A DNA stretch of 64,000 bases, taken from positions 41,564 through 105,563 of the forward strand of contig CANMVX010000011.1 of the NCBI GenBank assembly GCA_947501115.1, given 5' to 3'. This document shows, in pieces, positions 7,369-15,715 of this stretch (the first letter of the stretch is position 1; each line of letters begins with the position of its first letter). The notes below the pieces were generated by a model that did not search any database, was not told the origin of the DNA, and worked only from the letters and a program-made list of their open reading frames with translations. The translations under genes and the position numbers were made by a program. The stretch is from Haliscomenobacteraceae bacterium (lineage in GTDB: Bacteria > Bacteroidota > Bacteroidia > Chitinophagales > Saprospiraceae).

Positions 7369-8035
7369 GGAACTAAGTAAATTATTCGGAAATAAGGAGG
7401 TGTTGAAAAACCTGTCTATGGAATTTTCGACAGGAAATGTCTATGGAATTGTTGGTGAGAATGGAGCGGGAAAAACTACCCTATTCAGATGTATCGCAGG
7501 TCTGGAAAGCTATAGTGGAGAAATAATTTCTGATGTTAAGCCATTAAAATATCACTTAGGTTTACTCTTGACTGAACCCTTCTTTTTCACAATGATGACA
7601 GGCAGAGAGTACATAAGATTATTGTGCAATGCACGCGGAAAGACGAATGTGGATATTGACAATAAAAATATTTTTGACTTGCCACTCGATCAGTATGCTT
7701 CAACATACTCCACCGGAATGAAGAAGAAGTTAGCCATAACCGCCATTCTTCTGCAGGAAAATGAATATTTCATCTTAGACGAACCTTTTAATGGCGTTGA
7801 TATTCAAAGTAATATCATTTTGACAGAGATTATTTTAAAACTAAAGGAACTAAATAAAATAGTAATCATTTCATCTCATATTTTTTCAACACTAAGCGAT
7901 ACTTGTGACGAAATACATCTTTTACGAAAAGGGGAGCAAATCAAATCAGTGAATAAAACAGGATTTAAAGACTTAGAACAAGAAATGAAAGAAATTACCA
8001 TTGGAAATCTGATTAAAAATCTTGACCTTAAATAA
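7355..8035 (+). CDS. ABC transporter ATP-binding protein
   Basis: A 226-residue ATPase with all core motifs: Walker A G34-E-N-G-A-G-K40-T-T, signature S119-T-G-M-K-K-K (usual form LSGGQ, here degenerate), Walker B F-I-L-D142-E143-P and the switch histidine in I-S-S-H. It hydrolyses ATP at the inner face of the membrane to drive the permease encoded just upstream (14-base overlap). The degenerate signature occurs in several small exporter families of Bacteroidota. The transported substrate cannot be told. Confidence 0.9.
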   Translation: MIKIKELSKLFGNKEVLKNLSMEFSTGNVYGIVGENGAGKTTLFRCIAGLESYSGEIISDVKPLKYHLGLLLTEPFFFTMMTGREYIRLLCNARGKTNVDIDNKNIFDLPLDQYASTYSTGMKKKLAITAILLQENEYFILDEPFNGVDIQSNIILTEIILKLKELNKIVIISSHIFSTLSDTCDEIHLLRKGEQIKSVNKTGFKDLEQEMKEITIGNLIKNLDLK

Positions 8036-8099
8036 TTGGCAGGAGTTAAAAGAAATTTAAGTAGTTTTAAGAACCGTTTTCTAATTAAAATAGGCTCAG

Positions 8100-9749
8100 A
8101 TGAAATATGCGCTAATAATTTTCTTGCTGACCATCTTCATGACAATGGGATGGGGGCAGACTAATATCCTCGTTGATAATGTTATAATTAGCGCTGAAAA
8201 AAGGAAAACGGTCGTCAACACCGGTGAAAAGGGGGAATTACAGGTAAATGTTTCTCCAAAAAATTTGCTTGCATTTAAAAAAAGGGGATGGGTTCGTTAC
8301 AGCGATTTCGGTGCCAGGGGAGATGGAAAAACCGATGATATAGATAATATTGCTGCGACGCATGCCGTTGCAAATCAATACGGCCTGTCCGTGAAAGCCA
8401 ACGATGATGATATTTATTACATAAGCGGAAAAGAACGAACCGCATTCATTCGAACCAATACAGATTTTGGGAAGGCAACTTTTATCATCGATGATACCAA
8501 GGTGCAAAATCGTAACGCATCGGTTTTTATGGTCAACTCCGATTTGAAACCGTTTAAACTGGAAAAAATTTCTTCACTGAAGAGAAATCAGCAGAAAATC
8601 GATCATTCTTTGCCTGGAGCTTGCCTCATAACGGTTACCAATGCAAAGGTAAAACGCTTTATACGTTTTGGGCTCAATCAAAATAAGGGTTCGTCACAAA
8701 CGGATATTTTTGTTGTCGATAAAAACGGTAACGTGGATATGAATGCCCCAATTGTCTGGGACTTTGATCAGATTACGGATATCACAGCTATTCCGATGGA
8801 TGAAAATACGCTGACTATTTCTGGTGGGCGTTTTAGGACAATAGCCAATAAAGAGGAATCAAAGTACAATTATTATAGCAGGAATATAGCTATCAGGCGC
8901 TCCCATGTGCTGGTGCAGGGGCTTGAACATCGCGTCACCGGTGAAGGAGAACATGGAGCGCCCTATGGCGGCTTCATTAATATTGGCGATTGCGCTTATG
9001 TAACAGTGCGGAATACTGTGCTTACAGGACATAAAACATATATAACCATTGGCGCGGCAGAAAAGCCCGTTTCTATGGGTACTTACGATATTTCTGTAAA
9101 CCGTGCCATCAATGTGTCATTCGTTCATTGCAGCCAGACCAATGATATCAATGACAAAACTTACTGGGGAATCATGGGATCTAACTTCAGTAAAAATCTA
9201 TTGTACGACTCATGCATCTTTTCGCGTTTTGATGCCCACATGGGCGTGGCAAACGCTACCATTCGCAACTCTACCCTCGGGCACATGGGGATAAATGCCA
9301 TTGGCAGTGGGTTGCTGACCGTGGAGAATTCGACCATCAATGGCTATGCTTTGATAAATTTGCGCTCTGACTATGGCAGTACCTGGCAGGGAGATGTTTT
9401 AATCCGCAACTGCGTTTTCGTACCTTCCGGTGGAAAGCCAGCGAATTCAAGCCTGATCGGAGGGGCTAATTCCAGTCAGCATGATTTCGGTTACACCTGT
9501 TATATGCCGGAACGCATAACGATTGAAAATCTACAAATCAACGATGCCAATCATCCGGAATCTTACAAAGGTCCCGCCATTTTTTCAAATTTCAATCCAG
9601 CTATGAAAGATGCTTCTTACCAGGAAACCTTTCCTTTTGTAAGAACCAGAGAAGTTATTCTCCGGAATGTAAGCACTGCGAGCGGAATGGCATTGAGGCT
9701 GAGTGATAACCCCTTTTTGTTTAAAGATGTAAAGGTGCGGACGGAGTAA
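8100..9749 (+). CDS. Exported right-handed beta-helix protein (pectate-lyase fold)
   Basis: A 549-residue secreted protein. Residues 1-20 are a signal peptide ending near G-W-G-Q. Residues 65-100 contain Y-S-D-F-G-A-R-G-D-G-K-T-D-D, the start signature of the pectate lyase 3 superfamily (as in GH28-like and phage tailspike proteins). The remainder shows beta-helix periodicity with asparagine and cysteine ladders (for example N-C-V-F, D-S-C-I-F and N-A-T-I-R-N-S-T). Such proteins bind or cleave polysaccharides outside the cytoplasm. No catalytic triad can be assigned, so a lyase or hydrolase activity is unproven. It stands 64 bases after the ABC genes and may be a separate unit. Confidence 0.8.
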   Translation: MKYALIIFLLTIFMTMGWGQTNILVDNVIISAEKRKTVVNTGEKGELQVNVSPKNLLAFKKRGWVRYSDFGARGDGKTDDIDNIAATHAVANQYGLSVKANDDDIYYISGKERTAFIRTNTDFGKATFIIDDTKVQNRNASVFMVNSDLKPFKLEKISSLKRNQQKIDHSLPGACLITVTNAKVKRFIRFGLNQNKGSSQTDIFVVDKNGNVDMNAPIVWDFDQITDITAIPMDENTLTISGGRFRTIANKEESKYNYYSRNIAIRRSHVLVQGLEHRVTGEGEHGAPYGGFINIGDCAYVTVRNTVLTGHKTYITIGAAEKPVSMGTYDISVNRAINVSFVHCSQTNDINDKTYWGIMGSNFSKNLLYDSCIFSRFDAHMGVANATIRNSTLGHMGINAIGSGLLTVENSTINGYALINLRSDYGSTWQGDVLIRNCVFVPSGGKPANSSLIGGANSSQHDFGYTCYMPERITIENLQINDANHPESYKGPAIFSNFNPAMKDASYQETFPFVRTREVILRNVSTASGMALRLSDNPFLFKDVKVRTE

Positions 9750-9815
9750 TGAAGGGACGAAATAGTAATGAATAGGGCTCCAAGCGAAGCATAGGATGGA
9801 AAAAAAGAAATTGAA

Positions 9816-10532
9816 ATGAAAAACGCAATAGTTATTGGTGCGACTTCCGGAATAGGTAAAGGACTGGCAAAACTTCTATCTGAAAATGGTTACAACATTG
9901 GAATTACTGGCCGACGAACAGAATTACTTGAAGATTTGAAAGCACAAAAACCAAACTCTTTCATTACAAAAACTTTTGATGTGACTAACACAGAAGTAAT
10001 TAGTGAGAATTTGGAAGCATTAAAAAATGAACTCGGTGGACTTGACCTGTTGATTATTAGCTCGGGAACAGGGGACTTAAATGAAAAACTAGACCTTGAC
10101 ATTGAAAGACGTACCATAGATACTAATGTAACTGGATTTACTTGTATTTCAAATTGGGCTTTCAATTTCTTTGAGCGTCAGAAGTCAGGTCATTTGGTTG
10201 TTATAACGTCAGTAGGTGGTCTTCGTGGAAGTGGAATCGCTCCTGCTTATAACGCTACTAAAGCATATCAAATAAATTATTTAGAAGGTTTAAGACAAAA
10301 AGCATCGAAACTTGAGGGTCAAATTTTTGTGACAGATGTTAGACCAGGATTTGTTGACACTGATATGGCAAAAGGCGAAGGACAATTTTGGGTTGCCTCT
10401 GTTGAAAAAGCAACGCGACAAATTTTTAACGCGATAAAACAGAGAAAGAAAATGGTTTATATCACGAAAAGATGGAAATTAATAGCTATAATTTTAAAAG
10501 GAATACCAGGTCAATTTTATGATAGATTGTAA
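9816..10532 (+). CDS. Short-chain dehydrogenase/reductase
   Basis: A 238-residue classical SDR. The nucleotide-binding motif G8-A-T-S-G-I-G lies at the N-terminus and the catalytic residues are S132 (I-T-S-V-G-G), Y145 and K149 (Y-N-A-T-K). T-G-R-R after strand 2 suggests NADP(H) preference through the arginines. P-G-F-V-D-T-D-M follows the last strand, as is usual. The substrate is unknown. It lies 66 bases after the beta-helix gene on the same strand, and no pathway can be inferred from its neighbours. Confidence 0.9.
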   Translation: MKNAIVIGATSGIGKGLAKLLSENGYNIGITGRRTELLEDLKAQKPNSFITKTFDVTNTEVISENLEALKNELGGLDLLIISSGTGDLNEKLDLDIERRTIDTNVTGFTCISNWAFNFFERQKSGHLVVITSVGGLRGSGIAPAYNATKAYQINYLEGLRQKASKLEGQIFVTDVRPGFVDTDMAKGEGQFWVASVEKATRQIFNAIKQRKKMVYITKRWKLIAIILKGIPGQFYDRL

Positions 10533-10589
10533 ATGCAAAGATCTTAGATCAGCTTTTTGATTTTTTTGTCAAATGAATGGACGAAATGG

Positions 10590-11120
10590 ATGAATATGCT
10601 TATTGAAAAATATACATCAAAATGGATGGAAGATTATGCGTCCATAAAAGGTGAAATTGAAAAGGGACTTCATGGTTTAAATCTTACCATGGAACATATT
10701 GGAAGTACTTCTGTGCCAGATTTAGATTCGAAACCTATCATTGACATTGATATCATTTATTACCATCAAGGTGATTTTGAAAAAATAAAAGCAGGCCTTT
10801 TGACCATGGGATATTACCATAATGGAAATCAGGGAATAGAAAATCGTGAAGTTTTTAAAAGAAATATTGGATGGACAAATCAAATTTTAGACAAAATTAA
10901 ACATCACCTTTATGTTTGTCCCGTGGATAGCAAAGCATTGGAAAGGCATATTTTATCTCGAAATTTTTTGAGAAATAATGATTGGGCAAGATTAAAATAT
11001 CAACAGATGAAATATGAATTAGCCGAAAAAGCTAATCAAGATAAAAAAATGTACGCTGAATTAAAGGAATTAAATGTAAATGATTTTATCGATTCAATGA
11101 TTGCAAAAATAAAAGAGTAA
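10590..11120 (+). CDS. GrpB family nucleotidyltransferase-fold protein
   Basis: A GrpB/UPF0157 protein of 176 residues. The family pattern is present: M-E-H-I-G-S-T-S-V-P, then K-P-I-I-D-I-D (nucleotidyltransferase G-S and D-x-D motifs), and H-H-L-Y-V-C-P near residue 110, followed by a helical end with R-D/N-W-A-R-L-K-Y. Catalysis has not been settled for most members. The open frame begins at 10557, but family alignment favours the ATG at 10590 or 10596, since the normal N-terminus starts only a few residues before the pattern K-W-x-x-x-Y. It seems to be monocistronic. Confidence 0.8.
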   Translation: MNMLIEKYTSKWMEDYASIKGEIEKGLHGLNLTMEHIGSTSVPDLDSKPIIDIDIIYYHQGDFEKIKAGLLTMGYYHNGNQGIENREVFKRNIGWTNQILDKIKHHLYVCPVDSKALERHILSRNFLRNNDWARLKYQQMKYELAEKANQDKKMYAELKELNVNDFIDSMIAKIKE

Positions 11121-11259
11121 GACAGATAGCTGTCAATCTTAAGGGTTTGATGGTCCGTTTCCGTTATATAGTTCTTTCAAATGTGTATAAAATAAAACGA
11201 CTGACCTTAATTGGCAAAATGATTAAGTACCTTTATATAAATTTAAAAATACGTTTATT

Positions 11260-11412
11260 ATGGTAGTACTTATTGGAATTATTTTATTGTCTGCACTCAT
11301 CTTAATTATTAGATTATTTGGAGCCTGGATGTTAAGAATTGATGAGGTTATAAAGCTGCAAAAGGAAATGCTTGCAGAAATGAAAAAATACACACAACAG
11401 AATTTATCTTAA
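11260..11412 (+). CDS. Small single-helix membrane protein
   Basis: A 50-residue frame with one strong hydrophobic helix (residues 2-22), then a charged amphipathic end (L-R-I-D-E-V-I-K-L-Q-K-E-M-L-A-E-M-K-K). This layout is typical of small Bacteroidota membrane proteins with a cytoplasmic coil. No homologue is recognised. Its stop lies 11 bases before a strong palindrome shared with the convergent gene. Confidence 0.5.
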   Translation: MVVLIGIILLSALILIIRLFGAWMLRIDEVIKLQKEMLAEMKKYTQQNLS

Positions 11413-11422
11413 TGGACATTTC

Positions 11423-11449
11423 CTGCCCTTATTTTTGAAATAAGGGCAG
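11423..11449. terminator. Perfect 12-base hairpin between convergent genes
   Basis: Arms 11423-11434 and 11438-11449 pair perfectly around a 3-base loop. The hairpin overlaps the stop codon of the minus-strand SGNH gene and lies just after the plus-strand small membrane gene, so it may end transcription from both sides. Neither side has a clear U-run. Confidence 0.45.
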
Positions 11450-12580
11450 TATAAGATGGGCTGCTTTTTCTGCACCGGCAAATGTAAAATGGGTATAATC
11501 AGCCGCTGCCAAAGCGGGTCTTTCCTTTTCAACCCAACGTTTCATACTGCCTGGACCGCCCATAGCCTCTGCCAGACTAAAAAAAGCAGCATTTCCTTGT
11601 TTTGCCGCTTTCTGCATACTGGCAGTCAGATAGGGTAATCCCGGATTCGAATATTTCCCGCCGGCCGGTCCGTTACATTTATCCGGTGGCCCAATAATAA
11701 GGATGGGTACACCCGGGAATGCTTGTTGAAAATGCTGGATTAATTTTAAAATTTTAACCTCAAAATATCGGTAATCCGTTTGAGTGGGTCCTAAAACATT
11801 CAATCCAAATTGAAAAACGATTAAATCATATTTTAGCTTTTCCTGAAACCCAGCCAGCATATTCACTGGAATTTTGGTCAGTCGGGGTCCATCTAACCCT
11901 CGTAAACTAAAATTATCTAGTAAGACACCCTCCTTGCTTTCCATACTCAGGCCGTACAAGGGAATTTCAGGTGGAATCTGAGCACTTATCCTGATTTGTT
12001 TGGTTGGATTTTCATACAATAAAAGATCATTAACGAGGAAAGTATCGCGCAAACCTACCTCTCCTGAAATACTATCTGTTGAAAAATTCACCTTAGCGTT
12101 TAGGCTGCCATATCTGTTTTTGCCATAAAAAAGGCGTACCTGAGGGAAGGAATCAATGCGTGGTGAGGTGTTATTTGCCCGAAATAAGGCCCAGGGTGCC
12201 TCTTGTTTACTGGTAGAGTATCTGTAACTGTAAAAACCATGTCCGGAAATGCCTGGATTCCTTTTGTAGGCAGCCGCTGGCTCGAGTGATTCCCAAAGCC
12301 AGTTGGACGAAAATTTATGCGTTATGGTTTTTCTATATCCAGGCGCTCTGGAGAGAACAGGCATATAACCAACGCCTTTTCCGCCATGCCATTTTTGTAA
12401 ACTATCCCTAATAGTTTGTGTAATCAGATCGGCTTCAATACCAGAATCTCCAAACCAGGCAATGCGAACTTGTTCTTCAGGTTGTCCTAATTTATCCAGA
12501 AAGGGTTGGAGTATTTCTTTTGGATCATTAGAAGCAAATGAAAAAAGAGTGAACCAACTAAGAAGGCAGAATTGAATCAT
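11429..12580 (-). CDS. Exported SGNH/GDSL hydrolase
   Basis: A 383-residue protein with a short signal peptide (about residues 1-17). Block I is W-F-G-D45-S46-G with the nucleophilic serine; block III corresponds to F-Q-F-G-L-N; block V is D-Y-T-H near the C-terminus (A-A-A-D-Y-T-H-F-T), giving the catalytic D and H. SGNH enzymes hydrolyse ester bonds, often acetyl groups on polysaccharides. The middle part (about residues 120-230) is an inserted beta-rich domain, as in some carbohydrate esterases. A periplasmic or outer-membrane carbohydrate esterase is likely. The gene ends inside a hairpin shared with the convergent small gene and is divergent from the amidohydrolase. Confidence 0.75.
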   Translation of the reverse strand: MIQFCLLSWFTLFSFASNDPKEILQPFLDKLGQPEEQVRIAWFGDSGIEADLITQTIRDSLQKWHGGKGVGYMPVLSRAPGYRKTITHKFSSNWLWESLEPAAAYKRNPGISGHGFYSYRYSTSKQEAPWALFRANNTSPRIDSFPQVRLFYGKNRYGSLNAKVNFSTDSISGEVGLRDTFLVNDLLLYENPTKQIRISAQIPPEIPLYGLSMESKEGVLLDNFSLRGLDGPRLTKIPVNMLAGFQEKLKYDLIVFQFGLNVLGPTQTDYRYFEVKILKLIQHFQQAFPGVPILIIGPPDKCNGPAGGKYSNPGLPYLTASMQKAAKQGNAAFFSLAEAMGGPGSMKRWVEKERPALAAADYTHFTFAGAEKAAHLILPLFQK

Positions 12581-12660
12581 CAGGTTATGCTAATTAATTT
12601 GACAAAATTAATTAATTTTAGAATGGAAATCCTTTTCTCACATCGCATACCCAATTTAAA

Positions 12661-13929
12661 ATGAAAAATCTGTTCAAATTCGCTTTTTGTTTGATTTTAT
12701 ATGCAAGCTGCTTCAGCCCAAATATATCATTTGCACAAGATGTTTTTTATCTCACAGCCGATCGTCTTTTCGATGGGGAAAAAATGTGGACAGGAAAGGC
12801 TGTTCTTGTGAAGGGTAATAAAATAATGGCTATTGTAGAAAAATCAAGCCCTATTCCCTCAGGTGCAAAAGTGCTCGATTTGAAAAATGCAACCCTTTTG
12901 CCAGGGTTGATTGAAGGCCATGCGCACCTGTTTTTATATCCATATAATATTACCGATTGGGATACCCAGGTGCTAAAAGAAACCGATGCATTGAGAACCA
13001 TCCGGGCGTCGGTACATGCTAAAAATACACTCATGGCTGGCTTTACTTCTGTCCGCGACTTGGGAACGGAGGGTGCAGGTTATGCCGATGTTTCCCTAAA
13101 AAAAGCAATTCTCGATAAAATTATTGAGGGTCCCCGCATGATGGTTGCTGGAAGAGCCATTGTCTCGACAGGATCTTACGGCCCAAAAGGATATGATAAT
13201 GACCAAAAAATAATGCTGGGTGCTGAACCTGCCGACGGAAATGAGTTAGTTCGGGTGGTGCGTGATCAGATTTGGCAAGGGGCTGATTTTATTAAAATAT
13301 ATGCCGATTATCGCTGGGGACTCATGGGAGAAGATAGGCCAACTTTTACGCTCGATGAGCTAAAACTGATTAATGAGGTTACAACAAGCAGTGGGCGCGT
13401 CATGGTTTGTCATGCAAAATCGAAAGAAGCCATCCGTAGATCCGTTTTGGCCGGGGCGGTAACGATTGAACACGGTGATTTTCTCGATGAAGAAATTGGA
13501 AAGTTGATGAAGGAACATCAGGTCATTTTTATGCCTACTATTGCAGCTGTAGATAAAATAACCCAGTATAGGGGCTGGAAAAAGGGCATTGATCCCGATC
13601 CCGAAAATGTGGTACGTAAGAAATTAAGTTTCAAAGCGGCCCTGGCCTCGGGTGTTACCATTGGCATGGGTGGCGATGTGGGCGTTTTTCCACACGGGGA
13701 CAATGTCATGGAAATGGAATTAATGGCTGAATATGGCATGCCTAATCTTGATATTTTAAAGGCAGCTACTTCAGTAAATGCAAGGGCTATGAATTGGCAA
13801 GATAAACTGGGGCATATTAAAGAAGGATTTTTAGCTGATTTGGTGGTCGTAAAGGGAAACCCATTGGAAAATATTTCCCAGATTCGCGAGGTAAAATTTG
13901 TGATGAAAGACGGGGTCATTTATAAGTAA
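12661..13929 (+). CDS. Exported metal-dependent amidohydrolase
   Basis: A 422-residue amidohydrolase with a signal peptide (about residues 1-25, ending S-F-A-Q). The metal ligands are visible: H87-x-H89 (E-G-H-A-H), K212 (F-I-K-I-Y, probably carbamylated), H251 (V-C-H-A-K), H271 (I-E-H-G-D) and D339 (M-G-G-D-V). The family includes imidazolonepropionase-like enzymes, prolidases and carboxypeptidases of the Sgx9260 type; exported members often cleave Xaa-Pro or Xaa-Arg dipeptides. Substrate remains open. It is divergent from the SGNH gene with an 80-base gap that should contain both promoters. Confidence 0.85.
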   Translation: MKNLFKFAFCLILYASCFSPNISFAQDVFYLTADRLFDGEKMWTGKAVLVKGNKIMAIVEKSSPIPSGAKVLDLKNATLLPGLIEGHAHLFLYPYNITDWDTQVLKETDALRTIRASVHAKNTLMAGFTSVRDLGTEGAGYADVSLKKAILDKIIEGPRMMVAGRAIVSTGSYGPKGYDNDQKIMLGAEPADGNELVRVVRDQIWQGADFIKIYADYRWGLMGEDRPTFTLDELKLINEVTTSSGRVMVCHAKSKEAIRRSVLAGAVTIEHGDFLDEEIGKLMKEHQVIFMPTIAAVDKITQYRGWKKGIDPDPENVVRKKLSFKAALASGVTIGMGGDVGVFPHGDNVMEMELMAEYGMPNLDILKAATSVNARAMNWQDKLGHIKEGFLADLVVVKGNPLENISQIREVKFVMKDGVIYK

Positions 13930-13970
13930 GGATAAAATAGGTATTTATTGCTACGATTGAGAGGATTTGA

Positions 13971-14204
13971 TTATTCTTGGCTCTCTTTATTGGTAAGAAG
14001 CCAATGGAACACGTTCAAATGTCGAATACCGTTGCGGTCTTGGGTAAATCCATCGGTCATTTGCCACGCAACCTGGTAATATTCCATATCGCCAGTTGGA
14101 GTTTTACATACAAAATCAACTTCACTGTTCCTATCTGAGCCTGTCCATATTTTATTTCCCTGTCTTAATAACCCATAAATCATTAAAACTTGTAAAAAAT
14201 GCAA
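13971..14204 (-). pseudogene. C-terminal fragment of a DUF4143 AAA ATPase
   Basis: Encodes 77 residues matching the last part of Bacteroidota DUF4143 ATPases: I-Y-G-L-L-R-Q-G, then N-S-E-V-D-F-V, Y-Y-Q-V-A-W-Q and F-H-W-L-L-T-N. Full proteins are about 380-400 residues and carry an N-terminal AAA domain that is absent here. The frame begins with TTG within the palindrome 14172-14222, which marks the breakpoint. This is a decayed relic. Confidence 0.7.
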
Positions 14205-14222
14205 GTTTTAATGATTTATGGG
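14172..14222. repeat. Perfect 21-base inverted repeat at a gene breakpoint
   Basis: Arms 14172-14192 and 14202-14222 are exact reverse complements around a 9-base loop. One arm is the coding sequence of Q-V-L-M-I-Y-G of the DUF4143 fragment, so the palindrome is an inverted duplication of that gene's own codons and not a separate inserted element. It lies exactly where homology to the ATPase ends. Confidence 0.8.
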
Positions 14223-14321
14223 CTGAGGGACAAAATATAGAAACAGAAGTATAAATGTTTTTTCAACCCTTTTTTCCGTTTCAATGCCACTTCGAAGATG
14301 GAAAGATTGATTTCATGGATC

Positions 14322-14393
14322 ATGGACGAATTCATTATTTTCTTTTTTATTTTGTTTACTTTTATAGTTGCTGTTTCTTTCTGGTTAAATTAA
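14322..14393 (+). CDS. Possible hydrophobic leader peptide
   Basis: A 23-codon frame, nearly all hydrophobic (I-I-F-F-F-I-L-F-T-F-I-V-A-V-S-F-W), whose TAA abuts the ATG of the serine hydrolase at 14394. It could be a small membrane peptide translationally coupled to the hydrolase. AT-rich sequence gives such frames by chance, so support is weak. Confidence 0.25.
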   Translation: MDEFIIFFFILFTFIVAVSFWLN

Positions 14394-15569
14394 ATGCTTT
14401 CAAACATGCTTAAAAATGTATACTTTTTTGGATTATTCCTTCTGATTGGATTTTCCAGCTTTGGATGTATGTCTGATATAACCGGTTCAGAACCCAATGT
14501 TGATCTAAATGATGAGGAGAAAGCAAAGATGATTCAACAATTAATGGAAGAAGAACTTAAGGATTTTCCTGAACTTCCAGGTTCATTGTTAACCATACGG
14601 GCAGGAAATTTTCTTTGGTCAGGAGCAGCAGGTAAATTTGGGGAGGGAAATAGAAAATTAGTACCAACAGATGTTTTTCGATCGGCCAGTATCACAAAAA
14701 CATTTACAGCGGCTGCAATTCTTTTGTTAATAGAACAAGGGAAGTTCACGCTTGAAACGCCAATTGATAAGGTGCTGAAACCTGCCACAGTCCAAATTTT
14801 AAAAGATGGAGGTTATAAACCAAATATTATTCTGGTAAGACATCTTCTTGAACATACTGCGGGTATGTACGACTATACACAATCTGCTAAATTCAATAAA
14901 ATCATATTTAATCAGCCAACGTATAGATGGACGCGTGAGGAACAATTAAAACTGGCAATGACCGAAGGTAAAGTCTTAGGTCCTCCAGGTTCATTGTATG
15001 AATATGGTGACACTCAATATATATTGCTTGGTGAAATTCTTGAACTGCAAACCAATATGGATCTTGCCAAAGCTTTGCGTACCGTTCTTCGTTTCGACGC
15101 ACTGGGGCTCAAAGATTCCTGGATGGAAACACTGGAAAATGAACCGTCCGGTGGATTTGCACATTTGTCCCACCCGATGTATGGAACGGTCGATACAAGA
15201 AACTGGGATCCTTCCTGGGATTTGTTCGGCGCAGGCGGTTTGGTGAGTTCAACGCAGGATCTGGTGAAATTTATGGATGCTCTATTTTCTGGTAAGATAT
15301 TCAAAAATAAATCAACGCTTGATATTATGACCAATATTCCTCAAGTATCAATAGGCGGATTTGGAGGTCTGGATGGTGGAATGGGAATTAATCGTACTAC
15401 CATTGCTGGAAATGTTTGCTATGCTGGTTATGGCTTTTTTGGTACGGAAATGATTCGATGCCCCTCCATTGATGTCACTTTGACCCGTACGACTAATCAA
15501 TCAGAAAATAGTTCAAAATATGATTCAGATGTTTTAAATGCCAAGCTCCTTAAATTATTTATTAAATGA
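14394..15569 (+). CDS. Lipoprotein serine hydrolase, class C beta-lactamase family
   Basis: A 391-residue exported lipoprotein. The signal ends in a lipobox-like F-S-S-F-G-C (near residue 25). The family motifs are S99-I-T-K102 (nucleophile and base) and Y204-G-D206, which takes the place of the usual Y-x-N; the substitution of N by D is tolerated in D-alanyl-D-alanine carboxypeptidase- and esterase-like members. The third motif is not clear; C-Y-A-G-Y-G-F-F-G near residue 342 is the likely site. Members act as penicillin-binding DD-peptidases, esterases or D-amino-acid amidases. Substrate unknown. A possible leader peptide abuts the start. Confidence 0.8.
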   Translation: MLSNMLKNVYFFGLFLLIGFSSFGCMSDITGSEPNVDLNDEEKAKMIQQLMEEELKDFPELPGSLLTIRAGNFLWSGAAGKFGEGNRKLVPTDVFRSASITKTFTAAAILLLIEQGKFTLETPIDKVLKPATVQILKDGGYKPNIILVRHLLEHTAGMYDYTQSAKFNKIIFNQPTYRWTREEQLKLAMTEGKVLGPPGSLYEYGDTQYILLGEILELQTNMDLAKALRTVLRFDALGLKDSWMETLENEPSGGFAHLSHPMYGTVDTRNWDPSWDLFGAGGLVSSTQDLVKFMDALFSGKIFKNKSTLDIMTNIPQVSIGGFGGLDGGMGINRTTIAGNVCYAGYGFFGTEMIRCPSIDVTLTRTTNQSENSSKYDSDVLNAKLLKLFIK

Positions 15570-15715
15570 TGATTGAATGAATTTCAATCAAGTTCTTCAT
15601 CTTTGAGCATCTAATCTCTAATTGGAAAATGAATATATTTTTTTCCTTTAATTTCACTATTTTTAGGTCAGTGGATACATAAATTTCAGAAAATCACCTG
15701 CCTTAATTATTGGAA

